A stretch of 64,000 nt of DNA, taken from assembly GCA_017305715.1 (NCBI GenBank), contig JAFKKG010000029.1, forward strand, positions 62,001 to 126,000, read 5' to 3'. The first letter of the stretch is position 1. Each line of letters begins with the position of its first letter. This DNA comes from Hyphomicrobiales bacterium. GTDB lineage: Bacteria; Pseudomonadota; Alphaproteobacteria; Rhizobiales; Xanthobacteraceae. The position numbers and the translations under genes were made by a program. Below, one piece after another: positions 34,392 through 43,998 of the stretch. The notes under the pieces were generated by a model that was given only the letters and a program-made list of their open reading frames with translations, ran no database searches and was not told the origin of the DNA.

Positions 34392-34588
34392 GTTTCTTTC
34401 CCTGGCGCCTGCTTCTTGTTTTTGTGGAGCGACCATGGCGATGGAAGCCGGACCTCGTCAATGGTTTCCTGCATGCCGATTTCGTACTGCGAAACGTGGC
34501 TGGCGAGGTTCTGCCCTGCGTATTGATGCTGGCGCGGGCCCATGAGTCCGGCTAATGCACTCTTTGTACCAAGCGAGATCCAAGGAAA

Positions 34589-35665
34589 ATGGCCGATACG
34601 ATCCAGGAAGTTCTGCAAGCTTTTGCCAATGGCGAACTCGTCGTCGTCACCGATGATGACGACCGGGAGGGCGAGGGCGATTTGATCGTCGCGGCCTCGT
34701 TCTGTACCGCCGAGAAGATGGCGTTCATCATCCGTCACACCTCGGGCATCGTTTGCGCGCCGATCACCCAGGACGACGCGCGCCGGCTGCGGCTCGATCC
34801 GATGGTGGCGCATAATGATTCCAACCACACCACCGCCTTCACGGTTTCGATCGACTACAAGCCCGATGGCGGCACCGGCATTTCGGCCGATGAGCGCGCC
34901 TCCTGCTGCCGCGCGCTGGCCAACCCGAATGCCGGGGCCAATGATTTTGCCCGGCCCGGCCACATCTTTCCGCTGATCGCGCGCGACGGCGGCGTGCTGC
35001 TGCGTTCCGGTCATACCGAGGCCGCGGTCGATCTGTGCAAGCTCTCGGGCCTGCCGCCGGTCGGCGTCATCTCCGAGCTGATGAACGATGACGGCACCGT
35101 GATGAAGGGCGAGCAGGTCGCGCGTTTTGCCGCCGCCCACAAGCTCAAGCACGTCACGATCGCTGACATGATCGCCTATCGCCAGGCGCGCGAGAAGCTG
35201 ATCGAGCGGGTTGCGACCTTCACGACGGATAGCCCGATCGGGCCGCTGCAGGGCTATGCCTACCGTTCGCCGTTCGACGAGATCGCGCATGCCGCCTTCG
35301 TCTATAACGGTATCGGCGACGGCAAGAACGTGCTGACCCGGCTGCACAAGCCCAATATCGTGAAAGACCTGTTCACCGGCCAGGCGCGCATGCAGATCGT
35401 GCTGAACCATTTCCAGAAAGCCGGCCGCGGCGTGCTGGTCTATTTGCGCGACGGTGCGGCCGGTGTTCCCGTCGAACCGGTCGGCGAACAGAAATCGGCG
35501 GAAGCCGATCGCAACCGGCAATGGCGCGAAGTCGGGGTCGGCGCGCAGATCCTGCGCGATCTCGGCGTCAGCTCGATCCGGCATCTGACGTCGTCGGTGC
35601 ACGATTACAAGGGGCTGTCCGGTTTCGGTATCGAGATCGTCTCCAACGAACGGCTGGAAGGGTAG
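34589..35665 (+). CDS. ribB: 3,4-dihydroxy-2-butanone-4-phosphate synthase with degenerate GTP-cyclohydrolase-like C-domain
   Basis: Converts ribulose 5-phosphate to dihydroxybutanone phosphate and formate for riboflavin synthesis. 358 residues; AAGGAAA precedes the ATG. RibB domain, residues 1-205: DDDDREGEGDL (Mg site), GIVCAP, and RSGHTEAAVDL. Residues 210-358 align with GTP cyclohydrolase II in overall form (RLHKPNIVKDLFTG, RGVLVYLRDG, GVSSIRHLTSS), but the zinc-binding cysteines are absent, so that domain should lack cyclohydrolase activity. This matches the RibBX variant described in Proteobacteria. No FMN riboswitch is visible upstream. Confidence 0.9.
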   Translation: MADTIQEVLQAFANGELVVVTDDDDREGEGDLIVAASFCTAEKMAFIIRHTSGIVCAPITQDDARRLRLDPMVAHNDSNHTTAFTVSIDYKPDGGTGISADERASCCRALANPNAGANDFARPGHIFPLIARDGGVLLRSGHTEAAVDLCKLSGLPPVGVISELMNDDGTVMKGEQVARFAAAHKLKHVTIADMIAYRQAREKLIERVATFTTDSPIGPLQGYAYRSPFDEIAHAAFVYNGIGDGKNVLTRLHKPNIVKDLFTGQARMQIVLNHFQKAGRGVLVYLRDGAAGVPVEPVGEQKSAEADRNRQWREVGVGAQILRDLGVSSIRHLTSSVHDYKGLSGFGIEIVSNERLEG

Positions 35666-35673
35666 TAGCTGTC

Positions 35674-35714
35674 GTCATTCCGGGTCTGGTGCTAACGCAC
35701 CATCCCGGAATGAC
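35674..35714. repeat. Palindromic repeat downstream of ribB
   Basis: Perfect 11-bp arms GTCATTCCGGG and CCCGGAATGAC around TCTGGTGCTAACGCACCAT, which itself contains GGTGC/GCACC. The outer arms match those at 32806-32896. Likely folds in the 3' end of the ribB transcript. Confidence 0.75.
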
Positions 35715-35803
35715 GGCGCTGCCCAATTCAATTGCGCTTCGGACGATAGCGCATTAATTTGGCGGCCAATTCCAGTGAGGACAGTGATGCGAAAGGGATT
35801 TTC

Positions 35804-37018
35804 ATGAGCGTGCGCCCGCAGTCCAAGGACAAGCCGACGTCAGCGAGTTTCCAGTGGGACGATCCGTTCCTGCTCGACGAGCAACTCACCGAAGACGAGC
35901 GGATGATCCGCGATACCGCGCGCGCCTACGCGCAGGACAAGCTGCTGCCGCGCGTGACCAAGGCCTATCTCGAGGAAAAGACCGACCGCGAGATCTTCAA
36001 CGAGATGGGTGAGCTCGGCCTGATCGGCATCACGCTGCCGGAAGAATATGGCTGCGCCAGCGCGAGCTACGTGGCTTACGGCCTGGTGGCGCGCGAGATC
36101 GAGCGCGTCGATTCCGGCTACCGTTCGATGAACTCGGTGCAGTCCTCGCTGGTGATGCATCCGATCTACGCTTATGGCGACGACAGCCAGCGCAAGAAAT
36201 ATTTGCCCAAGCTCGCGACCGGCGAATGGGTCGGCTGCTTCGGCCTGACCGAGCCCGATGCGGGCTCGGATCCCGGTGGCATGAAGACCCGCGCCGAGAA
36301 GGTGTCCGACGGCTACAAATTGACCGGCAGCAAAATGTGGATTTCCAACGCGCCGATCGCCGACGTCTTTGTGGTCTGGGCGAAATCCGCCGCGCATGAC
36401 AACCAGATTCGCGGCTTCATCCTGGAAAAAGGCATGAAGGGCCTGTCGGCGCCGAAGATCGGCGGCAAGCTTTCGTTGCGCGCCTCCATCACCGGCGAGA
36501 TCGTGATGGATAATGTCGTGGTGCCGGAGAGCGCGCTGTTGCCCAACGTGTCCGGTCTGAAGGGCCCGTTCGGCTGCCTCAACCGCGCCCGCTACGGCAT
36601 CTCCTGGGGCGTGATGGGCGCCGCCGAGGACTGCATGCATCGGGCGCGGCAATACACGCTGGATCGCAAGCAGTTCGGCCGGCCGCTGGCGGCAACCCAA
36701 TTGGTGCAGAAAAAGCTCGCCGACATGCAGACCGAGATTTCGCTCGGCCTGCAGGGCTCATTGCGGGTCGGCCGCCTGATGGACGAGGGCAAGATGGCCC
36801 CCGAGATGATTTCGATCGTCAAGCGCAACAATTGCGGCAAGGCGCTCGACATCGCGCGCGTCGCCCGCGACATGCACGGCGGCAACGGCATCCAGATCGA
36901 GTATCACGTGATGCGCCACTCTTCGAATTTGGAAACCGTGAACACCTATGAAGGCGCCCACGACGTCCACGCCCTGATCCTGGGCCGCGCGATCACGGGT
37001 ATCCAGGCGTTTTCGTAA
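35804..37018 (+). CDS. gcdH: Glutaryl-CoA dehydrogenase-like acyl-CoA dehydrogenase
   Basis: FAD enzyme that oxidises and decarboxylates glutaryl-CoA to crotonyl-CoA in lysine and aromatic breakdown. 404 residues from the ATG after AAAGGGATTTTC. Diagnostic segments are close to known [54 protein letters not shown], and the catalytic glutamate in [18 protein letters not shown]. The arginine in [11 protein letters not shown] would bind the second carboxylate of the substrate. It is followed by a palindromic repeat and a metallo-hydrolase gene on the same strand. Confidence 0.9.
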   Translation: MSVRPQSKDKPTSASFQWDDPFLLDEQLTEDERMIRDTARAYAQDKLLPRVTKAYLEEKTDREIFNEMGELGLIGITLPEEYGCASASYVAYGLVAREIERVDSGYRSMNSVQSSLVMHPIYAYGDDSQRKKYLPKLATGEWVGCFGLTEPDAGSDPGGMKTRAEKVSDGYKLTGSKMWISNAPIADVFVVWAKSAAHDNQIRGFILEKGMKGLSAPKIGGKLSLRASITGEIVMDNVVVPESALLPNVSGLKGPFGCLNRARYGISWGVMGAAEDCMHRARQYTLDRKQFGRPLAATQLVQKKLADMQTEISLGLQGSLRVGRLMDEGKMAPEMISIVKRNNCGKALDIARVARDMHGGNGIQIEYHVMRHSSNLETVNTYEGAHDVHALILGRAITGIQAFS

Positions 37019-37030
37019 CCAAGTCCTCCG

Positions 37031-37139
37031 ACCTCATCCTGAGGAGCCCGCGCCTTCGCGGGCGTCTCGAAGGATGGCCGCGCGACAGGTCGTGCCCGAT
37101 GCTTCGAGACGGCCCTTGCGGGCCTCCTCGGCATGAGGG
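37031..37139. repeat. Palindromic dispersed repeat (CCTCATCCTGAGGAG type)
   Basis: CCTCATCCTGAGGAG at the left and CTCCTCGGCATGAGG at the right frame two inner hairpins, GCCCGCGCCTTCGCGGGC and GCCCTTGCGGGC. A repeat type I recall as abundant in Bradyrhizobium. It separates gcdH from the metallo-hydrolase gene. Confidence 0.65.
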
Positions 37140-37178
37140 TTCGGCGAGAAACGCGGCGTACCAGACAGGCATTCCCCC

Positions 37179-38102
37179 ATGGCCGAAACCGACAACGAAG
37201 ACATCCCGTTCAACCGCGATTTCCCGCTCAAGCCCGGCGTGGTCGACGAAGCCCGGCCCGGCGTGCGGCGGGTGCTGTGCAACAATCCGAGTCCGTTCAC
37301 CTTCACGGGCACGGTCAGCTACATCGTCGGCAAGGGCAAGGTCGCGATCATCGATCCCGGGCCGAACGACGAGGCGCACGCCAGGGCGCTGCTGGATGCC
37401 GTGCGCGGCGAAACCGTGACGCACATCCTGGTCACCCATACCCATAACGACCATTCGCCGAACACCGCGCGGATCAAGGCCGCGACCGGCGCGCCGGTCT
37501 ATGCCGAGGGGCCGCACCGTGCTTCGCGGCCACGCTTCGAGAGCGAGAAGCACAACCCGGAATCGGGCGCCGACCGCGACTTCCGGCCCGACATCGAGGT
37601 CAAGAACGGCGACACCATCGAGGGTTCCGGCTGGGCGCTGGAAGCGGTGGCGACGCCCGGCCACACCGCCAATCATCTGGCGTTCGCCTGGCCCGAGCGA
37701 AAGATCAGTTTCGTCGGCGATCACGTGATGGGCTGGTCGACCTCGATCGTGGCGCCGCCCGACGGATCGATGATCGACTATATGGAGTCGCTGGCGCGGC
37801 TGGAGGCGCGGCCCGAGGATCTGTATTTCTCCGGCCACGGGCCGGAAATTCCGGAAGGCCCGCGCTACGTCCGCTTCCTGACCCGGCACCGCCGTGCGCG
37901 CGAAGCCTCGATCCTGCATCGCCTCGCCAAGGGCGAGGCCGACATCCCGACCATGGTGCGCGCGATCTATATCGGCCTCGACCCGCGGCTCACGGGAGCT
38001 GCCGGCTATTCGGTGCTGGCGCATCTGGAAGATTTGGTGTCGCGCGGCATCGTGGCGACCGACGGCGATCCGGTCATCGGCGGGACGTATCGGATGGCGT
38101 AG
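37179..38102 (+). CDS. MBL-fold metallo-hydrolase
   Basis: Two-metal beta-lactamase-fold hydrolase, 307 residues. The HxHxDH motif is THTHNDHSP, the third metal His is in TPGHTANHLAF, the bridging Asp in FVGDHVMGW, and the last His in YFSGHGPE. The C-terminal helical extension (RRAREASILHRLAKGEADIPTMVRAIYIG) places it with LACTB2-like and glyoxalase II-like hydrolases that act on thioesters or nucleic acid; the substrate is unknown. It follows gcdH, which might mean thioester hydrolysis in the same pathway (inference). Confidence 0.88.
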   Translation: MAETDNEDIPFNRDFPLKPGVVDEARPGVRRVLCNNPSPFTFTGTVSYIVGKGKVAIIDPGPNDEAHARALLDAVRGETVTHILVTHTHNDHSPNTARIKAATGAPVYAEGPHRASRPRFESEKHNPESGADRDFRPDIEVKNGDTIEGSGWALEAVATPGHTANHLAFAWPERKISFVGDHVMGWSTSIVAPPDGSMIDYMESLARLEARPEDLYFSGHGPEIPEGPRYVRFLTRHRRAREASILHRLAKGEADIPTMVRAIYIGLDPRLTGAAGYSVLAHLEDLVSRGIVATDGDPVIGGTYRMA

Positions 38103-38210
38103 GCTTAGGCTTTCATGCATAACAGACTCAAGCCGGACATCTCGCCATCTCTGAAAGGGCCAATACCCGACACCGGCATTCCCATTTGCCGGTAGATCAG
38201 GTGTTCAGGT

Positions 38211-39713
38211 TCACGTCGGATTTTGTTTTCCGGTTCCCCTGAGGGCTCGGGTCAATTCCCGGACATCCTTTAACTCTTCAAGTCCGTCGACAAGTGACAC
38301 GACGCGCTCTGCGCCGACCTTGCTAACGACAGGAACCGCGAAGTTCATGAATTTGCGTTCGAGTGACGATCGCGATAGCGGGCGTTCCGCGTCGCCTTCG
38401 GGAACTTCGACGGTCTCACGCAAAGACTGACCGTCTGCAAAGACAATCTCTATGCTTGCACCACGCCCCTTGGGGAGTTTGGCGATGAGTGCATCTCCGG
38501 GCTTCACCGACGTCTTTTCCACCAGCGCCATCACGTCCGGAGACCGCCAGCGGTCTTTCTCGAATTGAGCGACGGTCACATCGCCGTCGAGAAGAGCCAT
38601 GGCGAGGCAGACGGGCAGACTGTGATCGGCGGTACCCTTTGTCTGCGGCTTGAATTTCGCCGGATCCGCAACACGTTCGATTATTCCAGGATAGCTCTCA
38701 ACCGTGATCACCCGGATATCCTGCTCGCGACCCTTGATTTTTCCCGAGAGTGATGCACCAGCCTCTGCCACGGCTTGCAACTCAATCTGAATCGGGAAGC
38801 GTTTGAATGCCACCCGGGGTAGCCGGTATCGCGCAAGCTCAAGATCAACGGCAAACCCCTCCTTGACGGGCTTCATTTTCGACGCCAGCCATTCCAGCGT
38901 GCCGGAAGGGCCGGTAAAGCCCTGGGCGGCAAGCCGCGTTGCGAAAACGCCGTCAGCCGCCGTGGCGGCAAGTCCCATGGCTTTCATCATGCTGATCGCG
39001 CCGCTATTCACCACAAAACTGGTGAAGCCACGTGCGCCCGATATTCCAACCGCGTTTGCGAGGGCTTCCTTGGGAAGCCCCCAGATTTTTCCCGCAATCA
39101 GAGGGATGCCGTAGGAGGCCGCACACAAGGGATGGAAGCCACGTTCAATGAAGGAAATGGCGTCATTAACGCGCATGCTGGCCTCATAGCCCGCGACCAT
39201 CGCTTCGATAAGTTCGCGGCCGGATCGTCCATTCTCCTCGCAGAGAGCAATCGCCGTCGGCAGTACCTCGCTCGGATGAAGTGGTTCGGTGCCAATATAG
39301 GTATCGTTCAGGTCGAGGGAGCGAACGAGAACGCCATTGACGAACAGCGCGCCCTCTACGGTCGCAGATCGCGGATAGCCGATCACTGTAGCCGTATTGC
39401 CCTCCCCGAAAGTCTTGCGAATTGTCGTCTCAGCTATATTTGCGGGCTCGGATCCTACTGATCCGAATGCGCATCCGAGCGTGTCGAGAAGGACGCGCTT
39501 GGCCGAGGCGATAACGTCAGCGGGCAGAGCCTCATATTTGATGGAAAGCGCAAATTCGGCAAGTTTCTGCTCAAGCGTTGCCTTTTGTCGATCTCCCTCG
39601 CCAGCGGCAAGCGCTGAACCGGCGAAGCGATAACCGTCGGACCGAACGCTCCCTAGAAGGAGACTCGTGGAAACGGCAGTTGCGGCTCGCGCCAGAAATT
39701 CGCGACGTTTCAC
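38211..39713 (-). CDS. MmgE/PrpD family protein with Tat signal
   Basis: Relative of 2-methylcitrate dehydratase and iminodisuccinate epimerase, 500 residues. The GTG at 39713 is chosen because GGAGAG lies just before it. The protein opens with a Tat signal (VKRREFLARAATAVSTSLLLG). The all-helical domain I has DTLGCAFGSVGSEPANIAETT and LNDTYIGTEPLHPSEVLPTAIAL; the C-terminal part has HSLPVCLAMALLDG. Ordinary members are cytoplasmic, so a Tat signal is unusual. Base composition is clearly less GC-rich than flanking genes, with more A/T third positions, suggesting later acquisition. Confidence 0.82.
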   Translation of the reverse strand: MKRREFLARAATAVSTSLLLGSVRSDGYRFAGSALAAGEGDRQKATLEQKLAEFALSIKYEALPADVIASAKRVLLDTLGCAFGSVGSEPANIAETTIRKTFGEGNTATVIGYPRSATVEGALFVNGVLVRSLDLNDTYIGTEPLHPSEVLPTAIALCEENGRSGRELIEAMVAGYEASMRVNDAISFIERGFHPLCAASYGIPLIAGKIWGLPKEALANAVGISGARGFTSFVVNSGAISMMKAMGLAATAADGVFATRLAAQGFTGPSGTLEWLASKMKPVKEGFAVDLELARYRLPRVAFKRFPIQIELQAVAEAGASLSGKIKGREQDIRVITVESYPGIIERVADPAKFKPQTKGTADHSLPVCLAMALLDGDVTVAQFEKDRWRSPDVMALVEKTSVKPGDALIAKLPKGRGASIEIVFADGQSLRETVEVPEGDAERPLSRSSLERKFMNFAVPVVSKVGAERVVSLVDGLEELKDVRELTRALRGTGKQNPT

Positions 39714-40078
39714 GAAACTCTCCACTATGAAATTGCTGCAACGGCGTCGATCAGTAAGCGCCGGTTAGTAAGACCGCCAACGCGAGTAAGGGCTTCAACG
39801 AACTCGCGATAAGCGCTGATGGGAATAAAAATTCAGAAATTGATAATGGACCGCGCCGTCAAGGAATAAGCGCAGCAGGAGCGAGAAGCCAAAAGCACGC
39901 CCATGCCCGACAATCCCAAGTATGAGCGAGCGCTACGGCTTTAGAAAGCTCAATATGCCGGCTCCGGGTCATTCGCGTCCGTTTGTTATTTCCGAGCCAT
40001 GTCCGGTTAGGGGGCAATCTCGGTAATGCCGTTCTGCCCCCGTGCCGGCGCAGGGGCGAGGGAGACGCAGCCGGCGCG
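39714..40078. other. Gene-free stretch upstream of the MmgE/PrpD gene
   Basis: 365 bases with lower G+C over the first two-thirds. I see no plausible coding frame, RNA gene or clear repeat. It presumably carries the MmgE/PrpD promoter and the 3' end of the DUF1499 transcript. Confidence 0.5.
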
Positions 40079-40933
40079 CTATTGCTTCTTCACCGTCTTG
40101 GCCGGCGCTTTCGCCGGCGTCGCCGGCTTCTTGCTGGCCGGCTTGGCGTTGACGTTGTCGGCCGCGGTGTTGATGTCCTCGATCAGTTTGGAGACGCGCG
40201 CGGCGTTGCTGCCGAGATCGCTGTCGAAATAGCGCGAGGCCGATCGGATATCGACGCGGGAATCCTCGCCGTCGGCCTTGATGCGGATCGAGACGTCTTC
40301 GCGGAATCCCATGATCGGGGTTTGCGCGATCGCCTCGATGCGCCCCTCGCGGCGCTGCTGTGGCGGGCGCTCGTCGACCACGCGCCATTTGCGGCGGTTG
40401 ACCAGGGCCAGTGTGAGGTCATAGGCGCGCTGCGCCGGGACTTCGAGCTCCACGGTCTCGATGTCGGGATAGGCGATGCGCTGCTGTTCGGCGGAATACA
40501 GCCCGGCATAAACCGCAGGATTGGTGCCCTCGCCGGCGCGCAGCCGCGCCAGCGCCTCGAAACGCGGCGGGTCGATCGGGTCGGTGGTGATGTCGTGGAT
40601 CGGCGGCAGCTTGCGGTATTGCAGGCCGAGATAGGCCGGGTAGGCGAGGATCACGGTGTCGATCAGGAGCGCCAGCAGGATGCGGCCCATGCCGCGCGAG
40701 CCGTTCTGCCAGATCGCCGCGAACGCGCCGAGGCCGATCAGGATGGAAAGACCCGCACAGGCCAACGCGCCGAAGAATGTCGCCAGCGCCGGCTTCATTT
40801 CGAGGAAGCCGAAGCGGACGATGATGATCGACACCACCACCGCCACCAGCGCGAACAGCGCGAGGTTGCGTGCCCATGTGGCGAGGCTGGACACGGGCTC
40901 CGACTGGTAGGGAGCGGAAAACCTGCGGGCCAT
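40079..40933 (-). CDS. DUF1499 domain-containing membrane protein
   Basis: A 284-residue protein from the ATG opening MARRFSAPYQSE. Three membrane helices lie in residues 15-115 (NLALFALVAVVVSIIIVRFG, LATFFGALACAGLSILIGLGAF, ILLALLIDTVILAYPAYLG). A soluble DUF1499 domain follows at about 140-255 (AYDLTLALVNRRKWRVVDERPP, ARVDIRSASRYFDSDLGSNAARV-like segments). The tail after 258 is Lys/Pro/Ala-rich low complexity (KPATPAKAPAKTVKK). Function is not established; the domain probably faces the periplasm or cytoplasm near the membrane. Confidence 0.78.
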   Translation of the reverse strand: MARRFSAPYQSEPVSSLATWARNLALFALVAVVVSIIIVRFGFLEMKPALATFFGALACAGLSILIGLGAFAAIWQNGSRGMGRILLALLIDTVILAYPAYLGLQYRKLPPIHDITTDPIDPPRFEALARLRAGEGTNPAVYAGLYSAEQQRIAYPDIETVELEVPAQRAYDLTLALVNRRKWRVVDERPPQQRREGRIEAIAQTPIMGFREDVSIRIKADGEDSRVDIRSASRYFDSDLGSNAARVSKLIEDINTAADNVNAKPASKKPATPAKAPAKTVKKQ

Positions 40934-41031
40934 CGTCAAAATCTGCCGGTTGGAGCCTTGCCGGGCGAGGGGTGCCGGGTCGCGTTGGCCGCTTGAGACC
41001 ACGGACTAATGGCAAATTCAAGGGCGTTGAG

Positions 41032-41122
41032 AGCGAATAGCGCGTGGCGAATGGCGAACAGGGAAAGGGGGAAAGACCGCTCCGCCTTCTCCCCGATTCG
41101 CTATTCGCCACTCACCATTCGC
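41032..41122. repeat. Long imperfect inverted repeat
   Basis: Arms of about 27 bases with a few mismatches: GAGCGAATAGCGCGTGGCGAATGGCGAA at the left and its near-complement ATTCGCTATTCGCCACTCACCATTCGC at the right, enclosing a purine-rich loop. It ends six bases from the stop of the acyl-CoA ligase and may stop its transcription. Confidence 0.65.
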
Positions 41123-41128
41123 ATCTCC

Positions 41129-42757
41129 TTACGCGGCAGCGTTCGGAAAACTGTAGCTCTTGAACTGGTCGCGCAGTGCGGTCTTCAGGATCTTGCCGGT
41201 GGCGGTGTGCGGAATGCCCTCGACGAAGGCGACGTCGTCGGGCATCCACCATTTGGCGATCTTGCCATCCATGTATTTCAGGATGTCCTCCCGCGTCGCC
41301 TTCGCGCCGGCCTTGAGCTGCACGATCAGCAGCGGCCGCTCGTCCCATTTGGGATGATGGATGCCGATCACGGCGGCTTCCGCGACCGCGGGATGGCCGA
41401 CGGCGAGGTTTTCCAGATCGATCGACGAAATCCATTCGCCACCCGACTTGATGACGTCCTTGGAGCGGTCGGTGATCCGCATATAGCCGTGCTGGTCGAT
41501 GGTCGCGACGTCGCCGGTGTCGAAATAGCCGCGTTCGTCGAGGATCTCGCTATCGACCTTGAAATAGGCCTTGGCGACCGCGGGGCCGGAGACCTTGAGC
41601 CGGCCGAACGTCTTGCCGTCCCATGGCAGTTCCTTGCCGGCATCGTCGGTGATCTTCATCTGCACGCCGAACGGCGGATAACCTTGCGTCTGCAGGATAT
41701 CGAGCCGCTCCTCGCCGGAGATTTCGGCAAACGGCGGTTTCAGCGCCGCCACGGTGCCGATCGGGCTCATCTCCGTCATGCCCCAGGCGTGGCGCACGCG
41801 AACGCCCATGTCGACGAACGACTTGATCATCGAGCGCGGCATCGCCGAGCCGCCGCACACCACCATGCGCAGATGCGGCAGCTTCAGATTTCCGGCGGCC
41901 ATGTGGTTGAGCAGCATCAGCCACACCGTCGGCACGCCGGCGGTGTGCGTGACCTTCTCGGTTTCGAGAAGCTCATAGACCGATGCACCGTCGAGCTTGG
42001 CGCCGGGCATCACCAGCTTGGTGCCCATCGAGGGCGCCGAGAACGCGATGCCCCAGCTATTGGCGTGGAACAGGGGAACCACCGGCAGCATGGTCTCGGC
42101 CGCGCTGGTGCCGAGAGCGTCGACATTGTTGGCCATCAGCCCGTGCAACACGTTGGAACGGTGCGAATACAGCACGCCCTTCGGATCGCCTGTCGTGCCC
42201 GAGGTGTAGCACATCGCGGCCGCGGTGTTCTCGTCGAAGGTCTTCCACTCGAACTTGCCGTCGGCTTCCGCGATCCAGTCCTCATAGGCGACCGCGTTTT
42301 TCAACGTGGTCTGCGGCATGTGGGCCTTGTCGGTGAGCACGATGTAGCGTTCGACGCTCGGCAGGCTGTCAGCGATCTTTTCCAGGATCGGCACGAAGGT
42401 GATATCGGTCATCACTACGCGGTCCTGCGCATGGTTGATGATCCAGGCGATCTGGTCGGGGAACAGCCGCGGATTGACGGTATGGCAGATCGCGCCGATG
42501 CCCATGATGCCGTACCAGGCTTCGAGGTGGCGCCAGGTGTTCCAAGCGATGGTGGCGACGCGGTCGCCGAGCTTGATGCCGTCGCGGTCGAGCCGCTGCG
42601 AGACTTTCAGCGCGCGATCACGAATTTCGGCGTAATTGGTGCGATGAATGGGCCCTTCGACCGACCGCGTGACGACCTCTTGCGTACCGTGATACTGCGC
42701 CGCGTGTTCGATAATCCGGTGGCAAAGCAGAGGCCAGTCTTGCATCAATCCGAGCAT
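41129..42757 (-). CDS. Fatty-acyl/long-chain acyl-CoA ligase (AMP-binding)
   Basis: Adenylate-forming ligase that activates a carboxylic acid to its CoA thioester, 542 residues. The start at 42757 follows GGGAGG. Motifs: P-loop-like [19 protein letters not shown] (about residues 180-200), [21 protein letters not shown], the hinge [15 protein letters not shown], and the catalytic lysine in [10 protein letters not shown] near the C-terminus. Of the long-chain/medium-chain fatty acyl-CoA ligase group; the exact chain length cannot be told. Divergent from the extensin-like gene. Confidence 0.92.
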   Translation of the reverse strand: MLGLMQDWPLLCHRIIEHAAQYHGTQEVVTRSVEGPIHRTNYAEIRDRALKVSQRLDRDGIKLGDRVATIAWNTWRHLEAWYGIMGIGAICHTVNPRLFPDQIAWIINHAQDRVVMTDITFVPILEKIADSLPSVERYIVLTDKAHMPQTTLKNAVAYEDWIAEADGKFEWKTFDENTAAAMCYTSGTTGDPKGVLYSHRSNVLHGLMANNVDALGTSAAETMLPVVPLFHANSWGIAFSAPSMGTKLVMPGAKLDGASVYELLETEKVTHTAGVPTVWLMLLNHMAAGNLKLPHLRMVVCGGSAMPRSMIKSFVDMGVRVRHAWGMTEMSPIGTVAALKPPFAEISGEERLDILQTQGYPPFGVQMKITDDAGKELPWDGKTFGRLKVSGPAVAKAYFKVDSEILDERGYFDTGDVATIDQHGYMRITDRSKDVIKSGGEWISSIDLENLAVGHPAVAEAAVIGIHHPKWDERPLLIVQLKAGAKATREDILKYMDGKIAKWWMPDDVAFVEGIPHTATGKILKTALRDQFKSYSFPNAAA

Positions 42758-42839
42758 ACGCACGTCCCTCCCAAAGGTTATTGTCTCGCGCATGATCCGC
42801 CAAAGTGCTGGTGGGCTGGCGTTCGATCATGGAATTGAC

Positions 42840-43967
42840 ATGAACTGTAGCGCGGAGAAAGCAAGCCGAAAATGGGCTTTTGGCGCCTTTGGCCGCATGG
42901 CGGCGGCAATGGTTACCGTTGCGGCCGGCCTGCTTCTGCCTGAGCTGCTTTCCGGACAGGCCCTGGCGGCGAGGGCCTCCCGGCCGGCGCCTCAGTCCGC
43001 GCCTTGGGGCGACCTGTTCGGGATCCATCCGCCGAAGCATCGCGGAACGGTCCGTCGCGCGGCCGTGCCATTGCCGCGGCCGCGCCCCGCCGATGCCCCC
43101 AAGCCGGAATCGGGCAAGGCCGAGGAGCCTGCCAAAGAAGCTGCCAGAGACGCTGCCAAAGACGCTGTAACGGCTGACAAGCCCGGCGAACAGGCAGCGC
43201 CTTTACCCCAGCCTTCGGCGTGCCGGCTGGCGCTGACGGAGGCTGTCGCCATCGCCCCCAGCATTCCCGATATCCATGGCGCCGGCGGTTGCGGGGGCGA
43301 GGATCTGGTGCGGCTCGAGGCGATCGTGCTGCCCGACAAGCGCCGGGTCTCGGTGAAGCCGGCCGCGATCCTGCGCTGCGCCATGGCCTCTGCGCTGGCG
43401 GACTGGATCCGGACCGACATCGCGCCGCTGGCGGCGAACCTCGGCAGCACGGTCACCGATCTCGACAATTTCGATTCGTTCGAATGCCGCGGCCGCAACC
43501 GCGTCGTCGGCGCCCGACTCTCCGAACATGGCCGCGCCAACGCGCTCGACGTTCGCGCCTTCAAGCTGGCCGACGGGCGCTCGATCTCGCTCACCGACCG
43601 TACCGTGCCGCGGGAACTGCGCGAAACCGTGCTGCATTCGGTATGCGCGCGATTCTCGACGGTGCTGGGGCCGGGGTCGGACTGGTACCACGAGGACCAC
43701 ATCCATCTCGACCTGATGGAACGGCGCAACAATTACCGCATTTGCCAATGGAACGTGTGGGACTCGCTGCCGCAGACCGCGCCGCTGCTGCCGGCCGGGC
43801 GTCCGGAAGAGGCGCCGCCGCGCGAGGTCGCCGTCAAATCGGATGCGGGGAAATCCGGCGCCGCGCCGGCGGATGGGAAGTCCGATTCGGTAGAACCCGA
43901 AGCCGCCCCCAAACCTTCAGCAGACAAGCCCGCAACAAAAAAGCGCCGGCACGACCGGCGCTCTTGA
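42840..43967 (+). CDS. Extensin family protein (D-Ala-D-Ala-peptidase-like fold)
   Basis: Exported envelope protein, 375 residues from the ATG that follows GGAATTGAC. A signal or anchor helix lies at about 15-45 (MAAAMVTVAAGLLLPELLSG), then a Pro/Ala/Lys-rich linker with repeated EAARDAAKDA-type steps to residue 125. The extensin-like C-terminal domain, about 130-320, carries four paired cysteines and the metal-site motifs HGRANALDV and YHEDHIHLDL, as in LAS-type peptidases. The C-terminal tail is basic (KKRRHDRRS) and its codons contain the terminator stem used by the convergent gene. Likely acts on peptidoglycan (inference). Confidence 0.85.
   Translation: MNCSAEKASRKWAFGAFGRMAAAMVTVAAGLLLPELLSGQALAARASRPAPQSAPWGDLFGIHPPKHRGTVRRAAVPLPRPRPADAPKPESGKAEEPAKEAARDAAKDAVTADKPGEQAAPLPQPSACRLALTEAVAIAPSIPDIHGAGGCGGEDLVRLEAIVLPDKRRVSVKPAAILRCAMASALADWIRTDIAPLAANLGSTVTDLDNFDSFECRGRNRVVGARLSEHGRANALDVRAFKLADGRSISLTDRTVPRELRETVLHSVCARFSTVLGPGSDWYHEDHIHLDLMERRNNYRICQWNVWDSLPQTAPLLPAGRPEEAPPREVAVKSDAGKSGAAPADGKSDSVEPEAAPKPSADKPATKKRRHDRRS
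43937..43962 (-). terminator. Intrinsic terminator of the first L,D-transpeptidase gene
   Basis: On the minus strand AGCGCCGG and CCGGCGCT flank a 5-base loop and a T6 run follows. It lies inside the last codons of the convergent extensin-like gene on the plus strand. Confidence 0.85.
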
Positions 43968-43998
43968 TTGTCCCTGTGGCGCTGTAACCCGTCGACGG

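Noticed and set aside
34437-34588. FMN riboswitch upstream of ribB
   Set aside because: GGGCCCATGAGTCCGGC has a passing likeness to one conserved box, but the other conserved boxes and the closing helix are missing.
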